Of a stretch of DNA of 64,000 bases, positions 24,401-37,500 are shown one piece after another. Source of the DNA: Phoronis australis (lineage: Eukaryota; Phoronida; Phoronidae). The notes beneath the pieces were generated by a model. That model ran no database searches, was not told where the DNA came from, and worked only from the letters and a program-made list of their open reading frames with translations. Each line of letters starts with the position of its first letter. Positions within the stretch are counted from its first letter, which is position 1. The stretch spans positions 858,353 through 922,352 of the forward strand of contig NMRA01000120.1 in assembly GCA_002633005.1 (NCBI GenBank). Reading direction: 5' to 3'. The translations under genes were made by a program, and so were the position numbers.

Positions 24401-27400
24401 AAAAATGTAGATTTCTGACTGATGACGTTGAAAGCCCGAGCTCAAACAGTTTACTGAAATACATCCCAAGGAACAGAACAGACAGGAAAAACAAATGCAT
24501 ATTGGGTAGTAAACCAGTAACATCTGTGCAGGGTACACAAGTCTATAGGGGGGGTGCACAACTAGAAAATACAAAACTATTATACTACAAAAACTTACGT
24601 GCTCGTTTGCCGTTCACGAACCATGTCCCTTTCTCGGGTTGAGGCTTTTTGTTTTTTGACTTACAAATTAACTTTGCAAGCTCTCCTTGCGTCACGGTCA
24701 TGTCTTTCCATAAGTCGCTGAATGATGGAGGATCTAAATGAAAGCCAATGTCGACAAACTGAGCCACAATAAAGCACACGGTACATGGTACGTATTTCTC
24801 TTTGAACAAATTTAACGATGGATATTACAGTCTTCAAACAAAAATTTTAGCATGTGGCTGACTATTCATGCAAGAATGAAATTTCTTACCGGTAGCTGCA
24901 GGTTATTACAAAGTGAAACATTTCAAGGCTAAAGGTGATCCCGCGTTTCAGTTTGTTCCAGTCTCCGACTGGAAGGGATTCCAGGATTTGGAAAGAAACG
25001 ACTGGTCGTAATTACGTGAGACCATAGACATCACATGTCTATGCATGAGATCTGTTTCTCGAAGGATCTGTTGACTTAGTCTGTTTCACTAAAACGTGCT
25101 AAGGCTGAAAGTCAGAAAATCTGTTTACAGCAACGTATTTAGAGAAACGCAAAAGACAAAAATAAAAATTTTAGCTATTCGTAGTCAAGATTTCTAACTT
25201 TTGGCTTAAGTCAAAAGACAAAAAGCAATAGTCTCTTCGAGAAACAGAATACGGGCTTGACAAGTTGGCTGTACGCAGCTGGTCGTTGTAGTCGTCGAGC
25301 TTGGTCTCTAAGAGTGGCGAGTTATTAGTTCGTCCTAAGCCCGGAGCATTATTTGTAATTTGAGTAAGAAAGAAGCGGACAATGGTAACTAGACTAAACT
25401 AAAGCTCATTTGAACAGAAGTTCGGTCTACAACTTCACACCTTTAAAATATGCACTTTTCTTAAAGCGGAGACAAACTGCTTTCAATTCAAGAAGCGAAT
25501 TTTCAGTTAAAGGCCACTTACAGTTATAAAGTTGGTCTTGCTCCTAATTCTTATGGGATGTGATATCTGGCTGGGTTTCCAAAGAATTAATAATTCGTTG
25601 TTTCATCAGACCACGATCGGCACGTAAAATAAATCGCAATGAAAATCCGTGATCTTGTGGAGCATGGTCTCGAGGAATATGAGCAATCACTTCTTTTGAA
25701 GTCATTAAGCTACCCCTAATTTGAACAAGAAACAATTTCACGGCTGCAAGTTAAATCAAAAGTTGGTTTTTGAGATGGAAGGATATCTCATAGCCGCATT
25801 ATGACAAATGTTACGCAGCGTGTATTTAACGCAGCGCTCGGCAACAGAGCATGTATCTTACCGATAATACTCACAGTGCACGGTTATCTCAAATTTGTCC
25901 ATAAATCCCACGTAATCGGTAAGGGTCCCCGTGTATTCATATATCCCTTCGTGGAGTGGACCCGCGTTGAACGCCTTCACCGCGAACTGAAGCTTCTGAA
26001 TCTTGACGTGCACACCTTCCTTTAGATTTGGCGGGAACACCCATGTGTGCCTTATGAACGGAAGCCTTAAAGAAAACAGAACTTGATTTCGTGACGTCAT
26101 TAAACTTTACTCTGAGAACATTCATCTTCACTAAAGCTCAAAAGATTTTACATACGTGAAGTGTCCTCTTCTTTTACCTAAAAATCAACAATTTGTCGCG
26201 GCTTGTTCCTCTCTCTGGTTAGAGGCGATTTCTGGGTTTGGGCAAAATTGACACGTCGTTATTTCTTAATACGTTTTCTTGTCACAGCGAGTCATTCCAT
26301 GTGATGAGCGTGATCTTTTGCAATAACCAACGCCTAGAAACTACTCCCCAGCTGAGCAAGAAAGAAGTTGATACCAATATGATAGTGATGAGTGACCTAC
26401 ACTAAAAGTTCGTGTTGTAAACGGAAGGCAGGTTCATGGCTGCCTTAAGGACTCATGAAAGGACAACATCAAGAATGATTAACTGTGAACTTGATTTTTG
26501 ATCGCCATCCTTGATAAACGCAACTACGACACGTGTGCCCGGATCTCACATTGTGGGTCAAACATCCTAAAAATGCACAATTACATGTTTTCATTAAAGA
26601 CCCTATCTGCCACATCAGACTCGTTCTCAAAACATCAAAGCATGTCCTAAGAAACGGACAAATTTGGTCGAAAAAAGTGCCTCGCCAACGCAACATCCAC
26701 AATCGCAACACCCTCCATGGAGTTCTTAATGAGACTGAAACTGGTGTCTACGTGTTGCTACAACGCACCAGGTTTTCATCAAGTTTATGTGGCCATTTTG
26801 TTCAATTTTGAGAACGCATGCCTTCCGAGAACTGGTTTGATGGGACAGGGGGCAATTATGAACAAACCAATCCGTCGATAAAGCGGTATTTTCAGTTTAG
26901 ACCACCTTACTGCAATTGGTTTCAATTCGTTCTTTATTCAGATGAGAAATGATTTCGGTGTTTGTAGAGATCTGAGTATTCGTTCCCCTTTGAAACCATG
27001 ATAGCCGCAAGCCAAGCCTCTAATTGCCTCTAATCGATAACGATTTATTAGGGTTATTTTGAAGCCGCGAAATCCCTTCCAGTTGAGCTAAGCAACAGGT
27101 TGGACCAATTTCACACACTCAGGTTGCATACGTTCGGTATAGGTCCCGTTCCAGCAACAAATAGATAGTAACGATAAGAAATCAAAAGTTGTTTTGTTGC
27201 AGAAGGTGGATTAGTCACAGTTTCAAAAACAGTCGTTACAAACACAGTGAGCATTAGTATAATTAATTCACAAAAATAAACCCAAATGATTTCTCTGTAG
27301 CGTAATATAGTGCTATCGGTCGACCGTGACATGCACCTAAGTGTTGCATCCTCTACCTTGGCTAGAAATGAGTTGCCGCGATTCTCTCTCATTCAGCAGA

Positions 27401-28548
27401 GCAACGTTTAATTTCTCGTGAATAATATGCTCTTTTTGTGAACGGCACTGTACGATTGATATTTCGCAAATAAGTTGCCCAAATCTAAAAGTCGTGTTTA
27501 TGAACGGAAAATGTGTCCATGTGGACGTTATGTTGTTTATTTTCCCAGGAGTCCTTGACAGATTTGTTCTGTCAGTAGAACGCCCCACGGTAAATTGTGT
27601 TCAAAATCTACTTACGCTGCGCCCATTATAATCTTCAAGTTAAAATCAGAGCCAGCGACGATCGTACGTGGTTGATATCTTTTGTTATTTGCCGGATACA
27701 CAAGTTTGGTAAATGCCTCTTGAATCTTACCTGAAATTCAAATCGGGGATAATTACATTAACCTCGTTATAAAACATTATTACACCAACTAAATCGGTTT
27801 AAAAACTGTTTTACGTCCAAGAAGCGTACTTTTGATACCGATATACAATTATAATCTCAACTTCTTTGATTCTTTTTCAAGTGAGAATCAATTCCTGGTT
27901 TGGCACTTCATTATTCCTTGATATTAAGCTCGGTGCACAAAATGACACATCGTGATTCAACTTACAGAGCATGTGGTCTCAAAGAATAGCAAACCTAGTA
28001 CACTCCTTGACCGAACTATCTGATCTTTCAAAGCCTAGAATGTGCAATTCGACAAGGATCAATTTAAGGTCTAAAACAAAACTTTATTTTAGTGATGGGA
28101 GGCGGGTTTTTAGCCAACTTTTAAAGCAAAGATATACAAGTAGATTCAACAGACCTCCAAGCGGAAGGAACAATTTCGTTTTCAATTGAATAGAATGATT
28201 ACAAATATTTTTAAGTCCGGCCTGCACGCCACCTGTTGGCCGTATCGTATGACCTAATGAACAAATGCCTGAAAAGATTTATATATAATAATGTCTGTAC
28301 GTTTAATTCACGCAGACAAGAAATGCTCTCCAAAACGAGGCTCACTACGATGGCTCCGTAAAATTGCTAGTCGGCATTGTTGAGTTCCGCGTTGCTCGAA
28401 CGGCGTTAAAAAATACGGACATTCAACTGCCTTTTTTCAATTCCTAGAGACGTTGAGACTCGGAAGCGTTGGGTCGTTGCCATACGCCCCGACGAAGGAA
28501 AATATTTCCGGCTCATGTTTTCGAAAGTTTGGTCACATTTTATAATGT

Positions 28549-28590
<42 letters not shown>

Positions 28591-31500
28591 CTAAAAAATA
28601 AAATATAATATAGTATATATATATACATATAAATACGTTTGCCTGCCTGCCTGTCTTTCTGCCTGTCTGTCTGTCCGTCAGTCCGTCCGTCCGTCTGTCT
28701 GCCTCTCTGTCTGTCAATTTTATTGCTCTTCAAAAGTCTCTCAATTAACTTAGTTTTCAATTTCATTTAATTCCCAAATTTAATGGATATGCAGATTCAA
28801 CACACGACAATTTCGTTATTGACAATCTTTATTCCGTTTCATTCATGTGTTTAGAATAAAACTCTACACTCAACGGAACATTGATGAAGTAACTGACCAA
28901 GAGACATGATTAAAACGTACACGATATTTCGGAACATTCTTGTTTTAATCATGTCTGTTGGTCAGTTACTTCATCAATTCTCCGTTGAGTGTAGAGTTTT
29001 GTTCCGAAAATATGAACGAAGAGGAATAAAGACGGTCAATAACGAAAAGTGTCGTGTGTTTAATCAGTTCTGCATATCGGAAAACTTGCTCCCGAAGTAC
29101 AGCCAAATTTAATGGGTACCTTTTCAGTAACCCATGAAATTTTTTGTAAAATGTCTTCTGTTTAGGCGGCTGCAACGGAAAATTAATAAGACTCCCACTT
29201 CATGGCAGATTTGTAGTAGAAAAGGATCAACATGCAAAATTCGAGAATTGGAAAAACTCAACGATAAATTATTTTTGGGTCGAACCCCTTTAAAACTATA
29301 ATACTCTTTTTTTGGATAGGCACTATGCACTCATGCCCAAATTTAAGTACATACATGACCCGAAACTCGTTGAAATTCTTCCCATAAATGATTTCCGCAT
29401 ATTATTTCTTTTTGAGTTTATTAAGGTTGAACTGTCATGATGTAAAAAGCATTAATGACCAATCCCAAGCTACCNCCCCCCCCCCCCACCCTAGTAAAAA
29501 GTCACCTGCAACTTGTTGTTTGTTGGGTAAAATGAAGGCTTGGAAACGCAGACGACGGTGTGCCAAGAATGTTGCGATCTGATTGGTCAGTTACGCACGC
29601 GGTCAAAACTCTGGCAATAGGTCAATTCTTGCCCACAATAGTCAGGTCCGATATAACTCACTGGGATTTTTCTTTAACTCGATACCATCTGCTGGCAGCA
29701 TCTGCCCTGTTTTGGGATTGGTCTGTCGACACACTAACTTCCAGGACGGACGATAGTCTTTCTCTTCCGTTTTCGTTATGTGTGCTTGGCCAGCAATTCC
29801 AAATTTTATTGTTTCCTCTATAAGAAAGAATTGAAGGTTTACAGGAATAATAATGTCCTTGGAGACTATCTACAAACCACATAGGCAGTTGGAGCTGGGG
29901 GTGGGTAATTACAAGCCACCGTAGACTTTGGTCTCCTTAAAAGATGAAATGTCATTTACTTGACGCGAAGCCAGACATATCCTTGTCATTTCGGTTATCG
30001 TTTTCTATGGTTGCAATGTAACTCAAAGTCATTTTTATGCAATCATTGACTTTCACGGAGATCGATATGCTGACTTTTAGACCTAAAAATGAGATAGTGA
30101 CCGAGGCGGAGTCGACGTGATTGTCGCAGTTTTTGAGGTCAGTGATTGTGTAATATTCCTACACCATTACATGAGTACATCCGCTACGTAAATCATGAAG
30201 AGAGGCTAAGTTTGGTCTTTTGGTCGTATATGGACCACTCGTTCGGTCAGTGAGCTGACAGTATTTGCCGAAACCCTTGTGACGAGATTTTGAAAAACTT
30301 CCAGATGCTCGGAATGGACAAAAGAACAATAGTTTACATTTTAGAACGATGACATACTTGGCTCACACAACGGACGTTTTAATGCAAAAAAATCGACAGG
30401 GGTCATTTGGTGTCAATGTGGGATTGCAAGTTGCGTGTGAGCACACTCAAAGTGCGTGCGCTGAAGTCCTCTTAAATAAAGCGTATTGGAAAGTCAATGA
30501 ACAGTTTAGCCTTTAAAAACACATCTCTTGTACAATAGCGCGACGTAATGGTGGGAACAGACTAGCCTAAGCACCAGCTCAAACAAAGCGGAAAGGTAGG
30601 CCTACATCGACATCAATCAGAAGAAATTCCGAGTACGCTGCAAAATACTAGTTGAGAGTGCTGAAACTAACCAAATCAAATTCCAACGGTACTTATGGCA
30701 TTATAAACAATCTTACTTTGTTTCTCTTCTTTCTACCTCTTTGTAAAATCGACAAATTATGTCGTCAGCCGTCTTACGCTCACAGATTTTGACCAGCCAA
30801 TGAGCCAAATGAATGCCTTACTTAGTCCATGAGTTTACCACAAGGTGAAAAATGCAAATGGCGGAGTGACAAGCGAATAAAAAAACGTCGAATATACCTG
30901 TTTTGATTCAGTCTCGGTTTGTCGACTAGGAACTGCCTTGGTGCGGATTTGTATTCACCTTAAGTGTGGTTGGTGTTGTGCTGGAGGCTTGCGAAATGAC
31001 AGAGACGTTCGAATCTCAGTGAAGAAACTTTAAAATTTTGAAACGGTGTTACCATAACATAGGACTGTGAAATAAAGTTTTATAACTCCAGTGATTTTCC
31101 TACATCCTACAACAAAATAAAATCTGGACAGATTATGGAGGTGCAAAGTCGTATTTCGAAGTCACTGATTCGCCATGTTGACTGCGCACACCATACCTTC
31201 ATATTGGCCGCTGCTGTTTAATTTCTTTTAAAAATTGTTATCTCGTCTCTACCGGAATCTTTTTACTCGTAAGCCGTTACGCCACCAGCATGTCACTGAA
31301 CTCGGAAGTCTCTTAAGCCTTTTCATGTCATACGGATTCTGATGTTACGTATGTTTCAAATGACTGTAAAATATAAACCAACGAGTGAATTTAAACCAGC
31401 ATCAAGGCATCGTAGTTCCCGTCATGCTATAGTCAGTGCTCAATTCAAGCAGAGCTGAAGGCCCCTCGAAAATTATTCCCAGATTTTGGAAACTGGACAT

Positions 31501-34500
31501 AAATCAAAACAATCCCGATATGGGGGCAATATTTTTGTTGAGTGTGCTGGTACTAACAAAATCCAATTCCCGTATGATATTTATGGAACAGTAAACGGTC
31601 TCGATCGGTTGTTTCGCTTCTTTTTACATTTCTGAAGCAACGACGCTTTAAATCATGACCTAGTGACGTCATGTTATAATTACTTATGATGACAATCTCG
31701 CGATACAAGATCTATATTTTAGGCTACAATAAACAGAGCTTGCATATCACAAAAGTACCCGGAATCAAAAGTGCGTGCGTTTGACAATAAGGGGCAGATT
31801 TTCGTTTTGGCGACTAGCCGAGGCCAAACTTCACTCTTGAGTTTTAGTGCAGTGAAAGCAGGATGCCGTGGAATATTCAATCTTTCTGGCTTTCAAGGGA
31901 AGGAATGATACAAGTGTTTCAAAAGTGTATTGCCTGGGAACGGGTTTCTTCCAAGATTTGGAAATGGCAAAGAGCATGTCTAGAAGTTTTGTAAAAATCG
32001 CCGATTGATCGCTTGAATACGGTGTGTAATTAAGTTAGAGGTGATTGTTCACAGTGGAGTAAAGAATATTCTTCTTCGATACCTACACCTGTATGGTTTT
32101 ACTAGGCTATTGAAAATCAATTCCAGTTCCTTATAATTCCGCTAGAAAAGACGAAGGTGCGATGTGGCGGCAAAGGTGTTTCTCAAGATTGAGATGTAAT
32201 TGTGCATTAGAACATTGTACGGAAAAATGACGAATTGTATCGAATGAGTGTGAGCCTATAAGCTAAATGAATGCATATAGTTTACGAGTTCACCGCTAAG
32301 TGAAAAATGCAAATGGCGGAGTGACATGCAAATAACAAAGCGTCGAATCTTCCAGTCAGTAAGTTCTTTCGAAGGGGTTACTTTCGTGCAGTTGTATGCT
32401 GATATAAAAGTTCTTCACGTGATCGTAGTGTCGATGTATGCAGGTTAATATTTGACTTTTGAGTTTGAGAGTAGCATGTATGACAGTATATTTTACAGTT
32501 TCTAGTGTACGGATTTCCAACTCTATATGCATTCAGTACTAGTTTAAAGACTAATCACGCAGAAAACGTTTTCAAAATGACAAAATGTTCTCTGACTTTC
32601 AGTGCACGTTATGTGGGCGCATGCATACTAAGCATGCTGACACGCAGCTTGCGATCTAATTGGTTTTACCAAAAAGTGGTTGTCGATTGTTTTGAATTAA
32701 AATCGACTGTTGTAAGGTCTCAAAACATTATTATATCATTCCTAAAACTTATTCGATTGCTAACTGCATTTTTTTCAAAATGTCCCCACGACTTTTGGGT
32801 AAAAACTGGCACTGCAAGTGAGTGACTGACACACGATAGAAAGCCTAAATATACTCGTTTTAAGAGGATGTAATCACAACAGAAACAGTGTATGAACACC
32901 ACACAATTATTGTATTTTACAGCAGGTGATTGTGTTGATTTCCAGACCCTAAAAATGCGATAATTATTATTTTTTAGGTCTGAAAACCAATTTATTAGCC
33001 ACGGTAAAAGTCAATGATAGTTTCTATCTACCGATTGTCCATGAAACTAGTTTTCGAAAGGCATTACATATTTGACGTAACTCCCCGGAAGTGCCACAAC
33101 GTTTCACCTAATACCGGCACAAACTGTATCCGGTCCGATTCCTCCACCAGTTCGGTCATCTCTGGTTGTCCAACCTTCTGCCATACGTAAGAGATTCGTT
33201 GAAACGGGTAAGACTCGTGAAATGGCTGACAAGGGATTTCCGCTGTCTGACCTGGATAAGCATATGACGCTGGTCGTTTAAATGCGGTTTTCTTTCTCAT
33301 GTCTGCAACATTGAAAATGTTTATTATCAATAACTTGCCAATGCTTTGATTTATACCAGATTTCCGTAGCTAACACGATGCTATTATCCACATGAAGCCA
33401 AATCTTTAGCCAGGCACTGTATAAACTGAATAACTGATATCCTGGCGTCATTTGCCCGGGCAATAGTATTGTGCAAAAATCAGATATTCCGTGTAAACTT
33501 CTTTAATTCTGGTAAGTTTATGGTTCGCACGTGCACTCAAGGTAGATTTCCTCGGTTGCGTCTTGGGTAAATAATACCAAGGAGTTTTCTCAAGGGAACA
33601 CCTGTCTTGTAAATAAGTTTTTACAAACACGAAGTTATGATTGTTAAAGTTCAATAATGATTTGCATCAATAATGATGAAATTTTGGGGTATGACCCCCC
33701 CCCCCCGTTCCCCTCATTTCTTTGCAGAATGTCGCGGACTGTTTTATGATTCCCAAACAAGAACCTGTTTATTTGTTTCCGTTGAGTAATTAGTTAACTA
33801 ATCAACTGAATTTTTGGCTTTTGTTCCGTGGCAAGTAAAATGAAGTAGAAACGTAAAATATGCAGAAAATAAGTAGACCGGAGTTATGCTTGTGGAACTC
33901 AATTTGGCATTTTGTTTACAAATCTAGTACCTCCAATAGCTTCCCAGTGTAGCAACAGACAGAATGTGAACTTTTCACCACGATATGAGTACAGTGCGAT
34001 TGCAATAGTTATCGTCTATTTGAAGACAATATCGACCTGGCGACGTCACTTTTCGTTCATGAGTCTCCTGCTACGACAACATGCCGGTCCCTAGCTGGCT
34101 CAGCTAGAGACGGTGGTCACTAACAGTGCGCGCGCTATTTGGTTACGGAAACCCGAGGAGGTTAAGTAACGCCTGGACCTAGCTAAAAAGCTAGCCTTGC
34201 ACCGATGCGGGTAAAAAAGTGGTAAGATAAAATCTGACACAAAATTAGCGTCATTAAAAACTACAGTCTTCCTTGAGTAATTCAAATTATTTAACGGTGT
34301 TGGCAAAAATGGCGTTCTACCGTTATTCTGCTGCTAAAGTTGTGTAGCGATCTTTAGCGACCGCTTTCGGCGCCATGAAATTTTGCGTCACCTATTGGCC
34401 AGTTTCTTTTTTCGCCGATTCCTCAATCAACTGTTGTTCTTTCACAAGGTTGCGTACACGTCACAACAAATTATCAGAACTGGTTTCACGTCATTGAAAG

Positions 34501-37500
34501 TTTTTAGAATTTTGGTACCGAAAAACCGAATTTCAGAAGAAATTTTGTTGCTTCCAAGCTATCATTATCTCCCGAGAGATGTCGCAAAAATTTAAGAAAT
34601 GGCGCGTGCGCGTGACACGAGCGTATTGTTTTCAAAACGACGAAATACTTTTCATTGTTAGAAAAGACGGAGAGTTACACAAGAAAATGACGTTTATTGC
34701 ATTGTTTTTCAATTAAACGGCTGTAACGGGCAAGGTGAGTGTCGGTTGGCTCCCAGATTTTGCATGCACACGGCCGTCCGGTCTTTAGCTTCACATGTTG
34801 ATACAAGTTTCACGGCTGCGTGCAATTTCGGGGTCTACGGAAGAAATACACGCAGAGGGACCTAGCTGTATTATTATGATGACAGTCATCATACAGCTAG
34901 CTGGCTGGATACTAAAAAGCAAGACTTCTCAAGATTACGTGAGATATCGCCGTGTATTTTAAATGAGAACATGTGATTTTGGCTAGATTTTAGCGTGGTC
35001 CTAGAGTACATGTAGGTCCTACAGCATGACTGGACTTAGGCAATTGCATCGCCCTGGATGCCGCAGACATACAGGGGCGATAGTACATCCCCACAAAATG
35101 TTACGAATTTCAAAATATAGGAAATATTATCAAATGAAACATGCATATTTGCACATGGAGTTAACATTAACACATACCATAAGTCTGGAGACGATAAGTC
35201 CAGATAACTTTAACAAATCGATGAAAATATGTCGCAGTTTGCTCGAGTTTCTCTTATCGAGTGCCATTTTGAGGAAGTTACGTGAAATCACGCATGTTGA
35301 CGAATAAAAAGTCCAAGGGACACATATCTTACAAATTTCACCTGATACCTTCCCATACTATTTTGCAAGTGTCACGCGCCAACGTCTCGCGCTTTGCTCA
35401 GTCTCGCGCTAGCCTTTGCCTAACTTAAGTGACTCAGTTGAAATACTTTGTGGTTATCGCGCGCGTGGTGAAAACTTTAACGGTGACCAAAAAAGTGGAG
35501 TTGGAATTTTTCGCCAAAGTCACCCAAATTCTCGTAACTAAGCTTCATCGAATATATGTGTAGAAGTAGAAAGGACCACTGAAGAAATTAAGCGATTTTT
35601 AAGTTTTAAGTGTGGAATGTATTTTTGACGAGGCGAAAACTCCTAATCGGTGGCCGGATTTGGCCTACCGCCCGTTTAAAATACACGGGACGGAATTCGT
35701 ACAGAAAGCGATGGGAAGTATTGTAGTCCCTAACCGGCCAACCGAGATGCTACGTGTTGCCTAGATTGGACTCTACCCCGCTGAGTGTCTTTAACAGGGG
35801 CCGTTTGAAAGGAACTAATCTGCATACGGCATGGGATCAAGAAGCACATGAAAATGATATATAAATGGACAGTGTGTTTTGAAACGGCTGATTTGTGTAC
35901 TTCGGGACTGCGAGTTTTGTGAATTTCACGTTAATAGAACAGAGGGTGATTGCTTTATATTGCAGATGTGATTTGTATCAATAACAGCGTGTGTAGAACC
36001 TTTGGTTGGCAAAACCGTCAAGCAAGAGCCAGTATGAGAGCGCTCTGAAGTCGACATTTGGTGAAATCAATGGAAATACTTTGAGTTGAGGTAGACAAAG
36101 CCAAGAACATCATAGGCCCCGGCGACCATAACACTGACCTACAATAAATGGAAACCCATTAAATGAGCATGGAGGAATCAGGACAGTGGTCAAATCAGAA
36201 AATCTCGAAAATTTTGAGAACAGAAAGATAAAGCAAGAAGCCAATAACGCACTGCAGATAGCTCTTGATGAGGTCTACTGATATACCAAATTTCAGAAAA
36301 ATACGTCAACGGATGCAGGAAATACGACTCCAAAAAGCTAAATATCAATGGCCACAATTCATCTTTGGTCCAATTTCAATAAAAATAAGAGGCATCAAGA
36401 TAATAGCAGGACCCATGATCTATATAAATTTCATGTCTATTGGACGACAAATGCTACCTCTATTGTGCGAATTAATAACCGAAATAAGAGCAGCTGTTAT
36501 CAAATCAGAAAATCTCGATAAGTTAAGTCGTAGCAGATCTAATTACATGTCAAATTTTAGAAAATTCTGTCAAAGGATCGCGGAGCTAGAACTCTGCATG
36601 TGATTATTCAAACATTGCCCGTCTTTGCGCCATCTCTCGTCCCGCGAATTTGACCCAAAACCAGGGTCCTTGAGCTATTGACGAGGTTACCATTGCCTGT
36701 AAATTTTATGTCGATGGCACGAAAAATACGACTTGTATTAAAGGAGAACATGATAGGCGAACACAAGTTCAGCTTGAGCTAAGCCAATAAAAGAACAGTT
36801 ATCTGACCAGCAAATCTTGAATAATTCAAGAACGGTAAGCCGTTAGTGCTTGACGATGTCTATTCACGTAACATATTTCAGTTAGCGACGCTGGAAGTAT
36901 GGCTAAGAAAACTCGGTCAATTACATAGCAATAATAAGAAAATCTCGAGAACGATAAGTTCTAGGTAAGAAATTGCCGCCTGCTGGATTGACTGGACGTT
37001 TTAAGATTTGTTGTAAAAGCGGTGGCTACGAATAACATTTTTGAAGATTTTTGGAGAAAAGTCCTAGTTGTTGCCCCCTTGACCTATTTTACTTGCAACC
37101 GTGGCTTTTCGTAAACACTCTACCACTTCCTGTAGGCAAGGCAAGCTTGACTGGAAATTCAGGTACCTTCAGACCCAGGTTAGCAAAAAAACGGTCTGGT
37201 CAACACCCATTTTCTTCACAATTTTTGGAATCTGAAGTGTTTTGACATTCTGAATGTGTCGTCGGCTGGTGCCTAGTAGTTGCATGCGAGCCGTGATTTG
37301 GATTCAAAACTAATAATTTTGTGTAGTTTTGTTCGTTTTTTTGACATAGCCGGGTAGGTTTGCCGTAAGCATAAAAATAAAACGCTTTCTTTTTTAATGC
37401 AAGTTTTTAGATTGTAGGCAAGCTTTATGTATGGTCAGTATGTTACATATTTTGTGTTGTTTTTGCTTAAAACAAACAAACTGCTTTCCCTCAGTTCACC

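Noticed and set aside
28406-28766. Minus-strand ORFs over the AC and tetranucleotide tracts
   Set aside because: Low-complexity translation (Val/Cys and Asp/Arg/Gln/Thr runs) without motifs.
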